The position numbers were made by a program, and so were the translations under genes. Positions 1-7,037 of a stretch of DNA of 64,000 nucleotides are shown here, one piece after another (the first letter of the stretch is position 1; the number at the start of each line of letters is the position of its first letter). The notes under the pieces are model-generated. The model ran no database searches. It was given only the letters and a program-made list of their open reading frames with translations, and was not told where the DNA came from. This DNA is from Bordetella parapertussis (GTDB lineage: Bacteria; Pseudomonadota; Gammaproteobacteria; Burkholderiales; Burkholderiaceae_C), in assembly GCA_945878065.1 (NCBI GenBank), contig CAMDXA010000007.1, positions 1 to 64,000 on the forward strand. The letters run 5' to 3'.

Positions 1-2
1 TA

Positions 3-1205
3 GACGAACAACTGGGCCAGTTTGCGTACATCAACGGCAAGTTGTTTGAAGAAACCCTGCCCATGGCCGACTTCAGCACCGCCATGCGCGAAGCCCTGCT
101 GGATGCGTGTGCCTTGGACTGGTCGGCCATCAGCCCGGCGATTTTTGGCAGCTTGTTTCAAAGCATCATGGACGACAAAGCCCGCCGCAACTTGGGGGCG
201 CACTACACGTCTGAGGCCAACATCCTGAAACTGATCAAGCCGCTGTTTTTAGACGAATTGCACGCCGAGTTTGAACGCGTGAAAGGCAACCGCAACAAGC
301 TGTTTGAGTTTCACAAAAAGCTACGCCAGCTGACGTTCATGGACCCGGCCTGCGGTTGCGGCAACTTCCTGGTGATCAGCTACCGCGAACTGCGCGAGCT
401 GGAACTGAAGGTGCTGCGTGCCAGCCATGAATTGAGCGCCCACCGAGGCCAACTGGCGGTGGACGTGCATGGTTTGATTGGCGTGAACGTGGACCAGTTT
501 TTTGGGATGGAGATTGAAGAGTTCCCCGCGCAAATTGCCCAAGTGGCCCTGTGGCTGGTGGACCACCAAATGAACCTGCGCGTGAGCGTGGAGTTTGGTT
601 TGTACTTTGCCCGCATACCGCTGACGAGCACACCGCAAATACGCCACGCCAACGCGCTTCGGTTGGACTGGAACGAGGTGTTGCCAGCGGAGCGGTGTAG
701 TTACCCGCAGGCATGGATCGAGAAGCGGCTGCGTTCCATCTCCGTGCGCGGGGAGCTGACAGATGAGTGGAAAGCACGCGGCGTGGCCGAGGGCAAAGAG
801 TATTCAATACTTACCGCCGAAATTGCCCGCGCCACCTTTGGCGTGACACCCGTCGAACACAGCCAGCTCAAAGGCCTGGATGTGGTGAAGACCGGCAACA
901 AGCTGCGCGACCACATGACCGACCTGGAGTTGATCTTCACCATGCTGGGCGAAGCCAGCACCACCGAGATTGCCCGCCGCAGCGACGCCCTGGGTTTTGA
1001 TGAAAACCGCACTTCCGCCAAAGAGGGCGGGAAGATTGCTGGCAACGCCCGAAAAGCGCTAGAGGCCAAAACGGGTAAGGAGGTGGTGAGCAAAGCCAAC
1101 TACCTGGCCACAGCACCTTCGCCCGGTTTGCTGGATGTGCCCCAACCTGCAGCGCCGAGCCAGCCCAAAGTTAGGGTGAGGTCGAAGGTGCCCAAGGGCG
1201 AATAG
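3..1205 (+). CDS. Truncated type II (MmeI-like) DNA methyltransferase fused in frame to a DinD-like C-terminus (5' partial)
   Basis: The frame is open at the window edge, so the true start lies upstream; 400 residues are visible. Residues 1 to about 233 look like the methyltransferase region of MmeI-type restriction-modification enzymes: the S-adenosylmethionine motif DPACGCGNF begins near residue 114 and FGMEIEEFPAQIAQVALWL follows near 169. From about residue 236 the protein changes character and matches the C-terminal half of DinD (DNA-damage-inducible protein D), with WIEKRLRSISVR, LRDHMTDLELIFTMLGEAST and EIAGNARKALEAKTG-like segments. The switch falls near base 700-710, exactly where the catalytic NPPF/NPPY motif of the methylase is expected, and that motif is absent. 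The visible part therefore should not methylate DNA. It is probably a deletion product or a decayed gene kept in frame. Family calls are from memory of the motifs. Confidence 0.75.
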   Translation, partial: DEQLGQFAYINGKLFEETLPMADFSTAMREALLDACALDWSAISPAIFGSLFQSIMDDKARRNLGAHYTSEANILKLIKPLFLDELHAEFERVKGNRNKLFEFHKKLRQLTFMDPACGCGNFLVISYRELRELELKVLRASHELSAHRGQLAVDVHGLIGVNVDQFFGMEIEEFPAQIAQVALWLVDHQMNLRVSVEFGLYFARIPLTSTPQIRHANALRLDWNEVLPAERCSYPQAWIEKRLRSISVRGELTDEWKARGVAEGKEYSILTAEIARATFGVTPVEHSQLKGLDVVKTGNKLRDHMTDLELIFTMLGEASTTEIARRSDALGFDENRTSAKEGGKIAGNARKALEAKTGKEVVSKANYLATAPSPGLLDVPQPAAPSQPKVRVRSKVPKGE

Positions 1206-1228
1206 CCTAAAGCGCTGACTTCTCAGCA

Positions 1229-1393
1229 ATGGCCATCTCTGTTTCAGTTCTGAATGGCCAACTCATGCGCCACAGCCGTCAAAGGCAAGTGAACGCTGCT
1301 TATGTTGACCCCAGCTACATTGCCAAAGTACGCAAGAAGCTCGACCTAGACCAACGTGAAGCTGCCGCTATTTTTGGCGGTGGCTCCCCATGA
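1229..1393 (+). pseudogene. MqsA-like antitoxin fragment
   Basis: An ATG-initiated 54-residue frame contains VDPSYIAKVRKKLDLDQREA followed by AAIFGGG. This corresponds to the linker and first helices of the C-terminal helix-turn-helix domain of MqsA-type antitoxins. The N-terminal zinc-binding domain with its CxxC pairs and the rest of the HTH (the part usually reading NAFSRYE) are missing, so it is a remnant and not a working antitoxin. No MqsR toxin is present. Its TGA overlaps an ATG at 1390 that is in frame with the BrnA-like gene downstream, which may be coincidence. Confidence 0.6.
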
Positions 1394-1413
1394 ATCTGAC
1401 GGAGAATTTGCGC

Positions 1414-1740
1414 ATGAAAAAAAAGATCGTTTACACGGATGAGCCCATGGGCGATATTGAGGTGGTTGAGGATTTTCTGCCGTCACCTGCCGAGCTGGCG
1501 TTCAAGGCATCTGACATGAAAGCCGAATATGACCTCTCCAAGCTCAAGGCCCGCAAAAATCCCTATGCTTCAAAGCTCAAAAAGCCTGTGACGATGCGTT
1601 TGTCAGAAGACGTTGTCATCTATTTCAAAAGCATGGCAGAGGAAGCAGGGGTTCCCTACCAAAGCCTGATCAACTTGTATTTGCGCGACTGCTTGGCCAA
1701 CAACCGCAAAGTTCAAATCAATTGGTCTAAGCTGGGTTGA
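1414..1740 (+). CDS. BrnA-like / CopG-type antitoxin without a neighbouring toxin
   Basis: This 108-residue protein begins MKKKIVYTDEP and ends in a ribbon-helix-helix-like segment KKPVTMRLSEDVVIYFKSMA followed by GVPYQSLINLYLRDC, the hallmark of BrnA-type antitoxins that bind DNA and neutralise BrnT RNases. ATG 1414 is preferred because GGAG lies nine bases upstream; an in-frame ATG at 1390 is possible and would add eight residues. No BrnT-like frame (about 90 residues) is seen on either side, so it is an orphan. Its last dozen residues recur in a remnant at 5002-5088. It may regulate other promoters or be a leftover of a degraded module. Confidence 0.6.
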   Translation: MKKKIVYTDEPMGDIEVVEDFLPSPAELAFKASDMKAEYDLSKLKARKNPYASKLKKPVTMRLSEDVVIYFKSMAEEAGVPYQSLINLYLRDCLANNRKVQINWSKLG

Positions 1741-1758
1741 AATGTCCAAGCCTTGCGT

Positions 1759-2046
1759 TCATGCGGGCGCTAAAGGCTCCATGCGCACCACGGCACGCGC
1801 TCCCACGGCATTGGCAAAACGTTGGACGGTTCGCATAGATGGCGTACCCCTGCCACTTTCGATGCGTGCCACCACGCTTTGGGTCGTGCCCATGAGTGCG
1901 GCCACATCGCCTTGCGTCAGGCCTGCTTTAGTGCGTGCCGCAATCAGTTCACGGGCCAGCTCAAACTCGGGCGCTTGTGCGTCATAGGCTTGGCGAACGG
2001 CGGGGTTGGTCAGCAGTTTGGCTTTCACATCTTTCAGGCTTTTCAC
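1759..2046 (-). CDS. higA: HigA-type antitoxin, XRE family (module 1)
   Basis: This 95-residue protein has a classic XRE helix-turn-helix: GLTQGDVAALMGTTQSVVAR then IESGRGTPSMRTVQRFANAVG. It is the antitoxin and probable autorepressor of the toxin gene immediately upstream. Its ATG overlaps the toxin stop codon by four bases (2043-2046), which implies translational coupling. Toxin-first order is typical of higBA modules. The gene converges on the BrnA-like gene, with 18 bases between the two stop codons. Confidence 0.8.
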   Translation of the reverse strand: MKSLKDVKAKLLTNPAVRQAYDAQAPEFELARELIAARTKAGLTQGDVAALMGTTQSVVARIESGRGTPSMRTVQRFANAVGARAVVRMEPLAPA

Positions 2047-2402
2047 GTCGATTCCTCCAGGCGTTTCAATGCGGTTTCAATCGCGCTTCGTGGTGTGGTC
2101 TGCGTCTTTTTCACAAACACATGCAGCACCAGCAAAGTGCGCCCCCGAACGGTAGCGTAAACGGCACGGGCAATACCATCGCGGCCAGTCATGCGCATTT
2201 CCCACAGTTTGCTTTCCAGTGGCCGTATGTGCGGCAAGCCCACACGCTGCGGTCCTAGCTCTTCCAGCATTTCACCAATGTGCAAAAAACGAGCTTGCAT
2301 ATCGGCGGGAATGGTCTGTAATTCACGCTCTGCCAGTGGATGCAGGGTCACAGTCCATTGGGTATCGAGTATAGCCTTTTTGCTATCTTTTGGGTTTTTC
2401 AT
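2043..2402 (-). CDS. higB: HigB-type toxin, phage Gp49-like family (module 1)
   Basis: A 119-residue RelE-superfamily protein in the Gp49-like HigB branch. The core reads KLWEMRMTGRDGIARAVYAT, then a hydrophobic strand LLVLHVFVKKTQTTP and a helix, matching toxins that cleave mRNA on the ribosome. Start ATG 2402 has GGGGAG seven to eight bases upstream. It is followed, with a four-base overlap, by its XRE antitoxin. The length is usual for the family and all core segments are present, so it is probably functional. Confidence 0.8.
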   Translation of the reverse strand: MKNPKDSKKAILDTQWTVTLHPLAERELQTIPADMQARFLHIGEMLEELGPQRVGLPHIRPLESKLWEMRMTGRDGIARAVYATVRGRTLLVLHVFVKKTQTTPRSAIETALKRLEEST

Positions 2403-2705
2403 ACAGCTCCCCTAGGTCTCGCTTCAACCATGCTTTGTCAGTACGTAGGCAATTTCCATTCATTAGCTTAATGCGCCCACTGCGCCGCGATGGCTATCAA
2501 AACTCAGGTTTTTTTTGACCATCTCCTGCGCTGTACAGCCCACAGCCATTCGCCGCTCATACGCCAACAACACCACAAAAAAAACGGATGACAGAGTGGA
2601 CGAATTGCCCTTCAGCAACAACTTTTCGTTATGCGTTGGCCATGCCCAAGTTCATAATGCAGATGTCAGACAGAAAGCCGCTCTCGCCTTGGGTCTTGCT
2701 GCGTG
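2403..2705. other. Gap of about 300 bases with no supportable gene
   Basis: The stretch separates the two higBA modules. It contains the promoter region of module 1 next to 2402. Only short frames are open; one on the minus strand (about 2480-2560) reads MAVGCTAQEMVKKN, which I do not recognise. No convincing terminator, attC site or inverted repeat was found. It may be decayed accessory DNA. Confidence 0.5.
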
Positions 2706-3083
2706 TCAATGGGGCGTGTTGGCCTTGTCTGTGATGAGCACTTGCGCAGAGATACCCAAGCCTGTGTTCAAGTTTCGGATCATGCGCAGCGTCAGGGGGC
2801 GCTTGTAGTTAAGCACTTCATAGACACGGTTGGCCTGCCCGATCATCGGCTCCAGGTCTTTGATCGATAGCCCTGCTTGTTCCATGCGGAATTTGATGGC
2901 TTCTACCGGATCAGGCAAGTCAATCGGATGGTGCTTGCGTTCATAGGCCTCAATCAAGGTAGAGAGCACATCAAGGTGTTCGCCTGCTGGTGTGTCAGGC
3001 GAGGGGTCTTGATCGACCAGCTTTGACACGACGCGCAGTGCTGCGCGGTAATCCTTCTTTGTACGGATGGGGGTAATTTCCAT
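2706..3083 (-). CDS. higA: HigA-type antitoxin with C-terminal HTH (module 2)
   Basis: A 125-residue protein of the COG5499 type. The N-terminal helical part is ITPIRTKKDYRAALRVVSKL and the C-terminal XRE-like HTH contains AIKFRMEQAGLSIKDLEPMI and the recognition helix NRVYEVLNYKRPLTLRMIRN. ATG 3083 is chosen because AAGGAGAG precedes it; a GTG at 3104 would extend it into the toxin gene without better support. It lies 17 bases downstream of the HigB-like toxin stop and should neutralise that toxin and repress the operon. Confidence 0.8.
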   Translation of the reverse strand: MEITPIRTKKDYRAALRVVSKLVDQDPSPDTPAGEHLDVLSTLIEAYERKHHPIDLPDPVEAIKFRMEQAGLSIKDLEPMIGQANRVYEVLNYKRPLTLRMIRNLNTGLGISAQVLITDKANTPH

Positions 3084-3100
3084 GGTTCTCTCCTTGACAC

Positions 3101-3409
3101 TCACGATTGATCCACTGAGGCCGCATCGACCTTGTCGTATTCGGCATGCGTGCCTACAAACTTGATGTAGGCGATTTGCATCCGATAGGCAATAGCGACG
3201 ATAAGCCGGTATTTGTTCCCTGCAATGTTGAAAACGATCCGGTTGTTTCCAACAATGCTGGCATTTCCATATTGAGCTTTGACTTCAGCTGGAGATTTCC
3301 ATTCGGCGCGACAGGCCTCGCCGTACCAGGTTTTCAAAGGCTCTTGCGCGTCTCCACGTCCGGGCTTTTCCCAGAATGTTTTAAGGGTTGATACGGCAAT
3401 GACTCGCAT
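3101..3409 (-). CDS. higB: HigB-type RNase toxin (module 2)
   Basis: This 102-residue protein carries the HigB family pattern: an early FWEKPGRGDAQEPLKTWY segment, then EWKSPAEVKAQYGNASIVGN, the central NRIVFNIAGNKYRLIVAIAY, and a C-terminal IAYIKFVGTHAEYDKVD. These correspond to ribosome-dependent mRNA interferases of the COG4680 type. It is the first gene of a toxin-antitoxin pair, with a perfect palindrome 14 bases upstream of the start. It is not closely similar to the Gp49-like toxin of module 1, so the two modules are independent acquisitions and not duplicates. Confidence 0.85.
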   Translation of the reverse strand: MRVIAVSTLKTFWEKPGRGDAQEPLKTWYGEACRAEWKSPAEVKAQYGNASIVGNNRIVFNIAGNKYRLIVAIAYRMQIAYIKFVGTHAEYDKVDAASVDQS

Positions 3410-3422
3410 GGCGGTATTTTAG

Positions 3423-3435
3423 TCCCAAATTGGGA
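3423..3435. promoter_or_regulatory. Palindromic operator candidate for higBA module 2
   Basis: A perfect inverted repeat, TCCCAA-A-TTGGGA, lies just upstream of the module 2 toxin start at 3409. Antitoxins of this type bind such palindromes to repress their own operon, so assigning it to the HigA of 2706-3083 is a reasonable inference. Confidence 0.55.
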
Positions 3436-3449
3436 TCACTGACTTGGCA

Positions 3450-3728
3450 TTATTCTGTTTTTGATTGGCCGTCAAAGGCCCCCCTGCGCGCTTGCTCCCT
3501 CAGCACGAACAGGTACAGGCTCTCCACCTTTTCACGCGCCCAAGTTGTTTTGCGCAGGAATTTCAAGCTCGAACTGACGCTCGGGTCGTGCGAAAAACAG
3601 CGGACAGGAATCTTGCGGGCCAACTCTTCCCAACCGTAGTAAGCCTCTAGAGCGCGCACGATTGCCTCAAGCGTTACACCATGAAGGGGGTTACGCGGTT
3701 GTTCAGTGTGTGCAGTCGGGGCGGTCAT
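3450..3728 (-). CDS. VF530 family small DNA-binding-like protein
   Basis: A 92-residue protein that matches the VF530 (DUF2132) family across its length: NPLHGVTLEAIVRALEAYYG, WEELARKIPVRCF, HDPSVSSSLKFLRKTTWARE and KVESLYL. The family folds as a small helical domain with proposed DNA-binding ability, but no biological role is established. It starts two bases after the Fic gene stop codon and so is almost certainly co-transcribed with it. Whether it acts with the Fic protein is unknown. Confidence 0.85.
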   Translation of the reverse strand: MTAPTAHTEQPRNPLHGVTLEAIVRALEAYYGWEELARKIPVRCFSHDPSVSSSLKFLRKTTWAREKVESLYLFVLREQARRGAFDGQSKTE

Positions 3729-3730
3729 GC

Positions 3731-4897
3731 CTACTTAATTCCTTCCTCGGCCCAGCCATCTATCGCTGGGTAATACCGCGTTGATCGACCATCACCGACT
3801 CGGGTGAGTAGCCCCAGCCGTTCCAGCTCAATCAGGTCTCGGGCAGCGGTGGGCGTGGAGGTTTGTGCGATTTGCACATGTTTGCGCGTGGTCATGCCGC
3901 CCTCAAAACCCTTGGGGCCCGCATCCAGCAACTTTTTCATGGTTTTTTGCTGACGCTCATTAAGGGTGAATGCGCCCATTCGGGCTTGAAACCGAATGCG
4001 TTGAATGGCGGAATCAATGGTGCAGTTGGCGAATTCGTTGGCCGCATCCATTTGCGCCAGCATCCACGCCACCCATGCCGTCACGTCCATGCTTGGTGCG
4101 CGCTGTGCCTGCTCCAGCTCTCTGTAATACTGGTCTTTGCAGGACTCGATTTGCCGCGAGAGCGTCACGATGCGCCCAGGCAGCCCCATGTCTTGGCCCA
4201 GTGCCAGTTGCAAAATAGCCCGACCAATGCGACCGTTGCCATCGTCAAACGGATGCAGCGTTTCAAACCACAGGTGCGAGAGGGCGGCGCGCACTAGGCC
4301 ATCCATGGGCCGTGCCCCTAGCTTGGGTTGGGTTTGGTTGAACCAAGTCAAAAAAGCGTCTACTTGCGCGGCCAGGCCTTCAGCGGGTGGCGCGGCGTAA
4401 TGCACCTTGCTATGCCCAATGGCCCCGCTGACGATCTCCATGGGCACAGAACGCAGTGCGCCCACATCAATGCGCTGCATGCCCGAAAAACCTGTCGGAA
4501 AAAGGGCAGCGTGCCAACTGCACAAGCGTTCCAGCGTCAAGGGCGCGTCGGTGTTGAGGGTGGCGTCTTGCAACACATCAATCAGTCCCTCGATATTGCG
4601 CCTGCCTTCGCGCACGGGGGCACCCGACGTGTCCAGCCCCAAGCGCCGGGCCACGGAGGAGCGAACACTTTCAGGGTCCAGCTTCTCGCCCTCAATGGCC
4701 GAAGTCGTCAGGGCCTCTTGTGTCAGCGAGTCGCGGACGTGGGGCTGCAAGCCCTCCAGACCAATCGCCGCGGCTTGGCCCAGAAGCATTCCTTGGGATG
4801 TTCTGGCTGCCGCCAATGGCGCCTGGATTCGCTGCGCATCAAAGGCCAGCGCTGGCCACTCAGGTAGCTGCCAAATCCAGCGTTGATGTGATTTCAT
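3731..4897 (-). CDS. Fic family protein (DUF4172 N-terminus, winged-helix C-terminus)
   Basis: A 388-residue enzyme predicted to transfer AMP or another nucleotide moiety onto target proteins. The catalytic motif HPFDDGNGRIGR lies at residues 215-226 and is complete. A class II inhibitory motif of the S/T-xxx-E-G type is present as TSAIEG at 65-70, whose glutamate usually keeps the enzyme auto-inhibited. The first 60 residues (WIWQLPEWPALAFD) match DUF4172, and the last 80 residues form a winged helix (TRKHVQIAQTSTPTAARDLI then LERLGLLTRV). The last feature suggests DNA binding and possible autoregulation. The cognate target cannot be read from the sequence. It is followed by a VF530 gene at two bases. 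Confidence 0.9.
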   Translation of the reverse strand: MKSHQRWIWQLPEWPALAFDAQRIQAPLAAARTSQGMLLGQAAAIGLEGLQPHVRDSLTQEALTTSAIEGEKLDPESVRSSVARRLGLDTSGAPVREGRRNIEGLIDVLQDATLNTDAPLTLERLCSWHAALFPTGFSGMQRIDVGALRSVPMEIVSGAIGHSKVHYAAPPAEGLAAQVDAFLTWFNQTQPKLGARPMDGLVRAALSHLWFETLHPFDDGNGRIGRAILQLALGQDMGLPGRIVTLSRQIESCKDQYYRELEQAQRAPSMDVTAWVAWMLAQMDAANEFANCTIDSAIQRIRFQARMGAFTLNERQQKTMKKLLDAGPKGFEGGMTTRKHVQIAQTSTPTAARDLIELERLGLLTRVGDGRSTRYYPAIDGWAEEGIK

Positions 4898-4902
4898 GGC
4901 TT

Positions 4903-4922
4903 AATCATATCAATAAATGATT
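4903..4922. promoter_or_regulatory. Inverted repeat just upstream of the Fic gene
   Basis: The arms AATCAT and ATGATT are separated by eight bases, five bases upstream of the Fic start codon. The position fits an operator overlapping the promoter or leader. The winged-helix domain of the Fic protein itself is a possible ligand, but this is inference only. Confidence 0.35.
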
Positions 4923-5001
4923 TGAATGCAATCAAAATCGTATCGTTTAAAGTGTCATCAACGATTCAGGTGTGGTTATTCAGATTCATAGCGCACAGCG
5001 A

Positions 5002-5088
5002 ATGGCCTTCAAGGAAGATGGCGTGAAAGTCACGCTGGCCCTGAGCAACAAACGCAAAGTACAAATCAACTGGCCTAAGTTGGGTTAA
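5002..5088 (+). pseudogene. Remnant carrying a BrnA-like C-terminal tail
   Basis: A 28-codon frame ends NKRKVQINWPKLG, nearly identical to the end of the BrnA-like protein at 1414-1740 (NNRKVQINWSKLG). The rest of that antitoxin is missing. Its TAA at 5086-5088 sits directly against the stop codon of lpdA (5089-5091). It looks like the far edge of the accessory patch, left by recombination or deletion. Confidence 0.5.
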
Positions 5089-6978
5089 CTATCGCCTCGC
5101 AGGCGGCAAATCCGTACAACTGCCATGCGCGACTTCCGCTGCCATGCCGATGCTTTCGCCCAGCGTGGGGTGGGGGTGAATCGTTTTGCCTATGTCCACC
5201 GCGTCAGCGCCCATCTCTATCGCCAATGCAATCTCACCAATCATGTCGCCCGCATGCGTGCCGACGATGCCGCCGCCCAAAATTTTGCCGTGGCCCCGGC
5301 CAGCATGGCCGTCACCCGATCCTGCCTCAGGTGAATCATCAAACAGCAGTTTGGTGAAACCTTCGTCGCGGCCATTGGCAATCGCGCGTCCTGAAGCCGC
5401 CCAAGGGAACAGGCCTTTTTTGACCTTGATGCCTTGCGCTTTGGCCTGCTCTTCTGTCAAACCCACCCATGCCACTTCGGGGTCGGTGTAGGCCACACTA
5501 GGAATCACACGCGCATTGAAAGCGGCACTGGCCAGTTCATGCTTGCCTTGCAATTCACCGGCGATGACCTCGGCTGCCACATGGCCTTCGTGCACCGCTT
5601 TGTGTGCCAGCATAGGTTGACCCACGATGTCGCCAATCGCGAAGATGTGCGGCACGTTGGTGCGCATTTGAATGTCCACATTGATGAAGCCGCGGTCGGT
5701 CACATCCACACCGGCTTTGTCGGCGGCAATCTTCTTGCCATTTGGTGTGCGGCCCACGGCTTGCAGCACCAAGTCATAAACCTGAGGCGCAGGTGCGCCC
5801 TCGCCTTCAAACGTCACTTCAATGCCTTTGGCCATGGCGCGGGCTGACACGGTTTTGGTTTTCAGCATGATGTTGTCAAATCGTGGCGCATTCATTTTTT
5901 GCCAGACTTTCACCAGGTCGCGGTCCGCGCCTTGCATCAAGCCGTCCATCATTTCCACCACGTCCAGGCGTGCGCCCAGCGTGCTGTAGACCGTGCCCAT
6001 TTCCAATCCGATGATGCCGCCGCCCAAGACCAACATGCGCTTGGGCACCTTGGCCAATTTCAATGCGCCGGTGCTGTCAACCACGCGCGGGTCATCCGGC
6101 ATGAACGGCAAATGCACCGCTTGGCTACCCGCGGCGATGATGCAGTTTTTAAAACCCACCACTTTGTTGACACCTGTTTTCTCTTGGGCCGTGCCTGTGG
6201 TTTCTTCCACCACCAGATGGTGGCTGCCAATGAATGCACCATAGCCGCGCAACACCGTGACCTTGCGCATTTTGGCCATGGCCGACAAACCGCCGGTGAG
6301 TTTATTGATGACTTTTTCTTTGTAGCCGCGCAAGCCGTCCAAGCTGACCTTGGCTTTGCCGAACTCCACGCCCATGCTGCTCAAGTGGCTGGCTTCATCA
6401 ATCACCGCGGCCACATGCAACAGCGCTTTGGAAGGAATGCAGCCCACGTTCAAACACACGCCGCCGAGTTGCGCATAGCGCTCGACCAAGACCACGTTCA
6501 GCCCCAAGTCCGCTGCGCGAAACGCCGCCGAATAACCGCCGGGGCCGCCGCCCAATACCAACAGATCGCATTGCACATCCACAGCGCCTGCATAACTGCT
6601 GGCGCTGGACGCAGCAGGTTTGGCGGTGGGTGGCGTTGGTGCGGCCAAAGTAACTGGCGCGGCCGTGCTGCTGCTTGCCGCAGCGGATGTAGCTGCAGGT
6701 GCAGGCGAAGCGGGTGCGGCAGCGGACACAGCCGCAGCAGTGGCAGCCTCCACCGTCAATACCACCGAGCCTCGCTTGACCTTGTCGCCGAGTTTGACTT
6801 TCAATGCGGTCACCACACCGGCGTGCGATGAAGGAATTTCCATCGACGCTTTGTCGCTCTCTACCGTGATCAGGCTTTGATCGATGCTCACGCTGTCGCC
6901 AACTTTCACCAGCAGTTCAATCACAGCGACTTCATCGAAATCGCCAATGTCCGGTACTTGTATGTCAATCTGTGCCAT
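5089..6978 (-). CDS. lpdA: Dihydrolipoamide dehydrogenase (E3) with N-terminal lipoyl domain
   Basis: E3 of the pyruvate dehydrogenase complex, 629 residues, regenerates lipoamide and makes NADH. Residues 1-77 are a lipoyl domain with the modified lysine K43 in ESDKASME. An Ala/Pro/Ser-rich linker spans about 78-132. The flavoprotein follows with GGGPGG at 143-148 and the redox disulfide in GGVCLNVGC (C175 and C180). The dimer-interface histidine region reads HPHPTLGE near the C-terminus. A lipoyl domain on E3 is common in Burkholderiales and Neisseriales. The gene is the last of aceE-aceF-lpdA, and its C-terminal end appears normal despite abutting foreign-looking DNA. Confidence 0.95.
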   Translation of the reverse strand: MAQIDIQVPDIGDFDEVAVIELLVKVGDSVSIDQSLITVESDKASMEIPSSHAGVVTALKVKLGDKVKRGSVVLTVEAATAAAVSAAAPASPAPAATSAAASSSTAAPVTLAAPTPPTAKPAASSASSYAGAVDVQCDLLVLGGGPGGYSAAFRAADLGLNVVLVERYAQLGGVCLNVGCIPSKALLHVAAVIDEASHLSSMGVEFGKAKVSLDGLRGYKEKVINKLTGGLSAMAKMRKVTVLRGYGAFIGSHHLVVEETTGTAQEKTGVNKVVGFKNCIIAAGSQAVHLPFMPDDPRVVDSTGALKLAKVPKRMLVLGGGIIGLEMGTVYSTLGARLDVVEMMDGLMQGADRDLVKVWQKMNAPRFDNIMLKTKTVSARAMAKGIEVTFEGEGAPAPQVYDLVLQAVGRTPNGKKIAADKAGVDVTDRGFINVDIQMRTNVPHIFAIGDIVGQPMLAHKAVHEGHVAAEVIAGELQGKHELASAAFNARVIPSVAYTDPEVAWVGLTEEQAKAQGIKVKKGLFPWAASGRAIANGRDEGFTKLLFDDSPEAGSGDGHAGRGHGKILGGGIVGTHAGDMIGEIALAIEMGADAVDIGKTIHPHPTLGESIGMAAEVAHGSCTDLPPARR

Positions 6979-6995
6979 GTCTTGATCCAGAGGGG

Positions 6996-7032
6996 CAGCG
7001 TTTGCGCTGTATGTTCAACAGCGTCAGCGCTG
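6996..7032. repeat. Two similar short hairpins between aceF and lpdA
   Basis: Two 14-base stem-loops, CAGCG-TTTG-CGCTG (6996-7009) and CAGCG-TCAG-CGCTG (7019-7032), occupy the 59-base gap between aceF and lpdA. There is no U tract, so they are not an intrinsic terminator. They may be REP-like or act in mRNA processing and stability between the two cistrons. Confidence 0.5.
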
Positions 7033-7037
7033 TGTGT

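Noticed and set aside
2403..2705. Possible integron attC site in the gap between toxin-antitoxin modules
   Set aside because: A GTTATGCGTTGG-like stretch appears near 2629, but no paired core sites with the required R-prime and L-prime arms were found, and module orientation alone is not evidence.
5899..6831. Long open frame antisense to lpdA
   Set aside because: It is a shadow of the high-GC coding strand; the composition mirrors the opposite gene and no family motif is seen. The same applies to long antisense frames over aceF and aceE.
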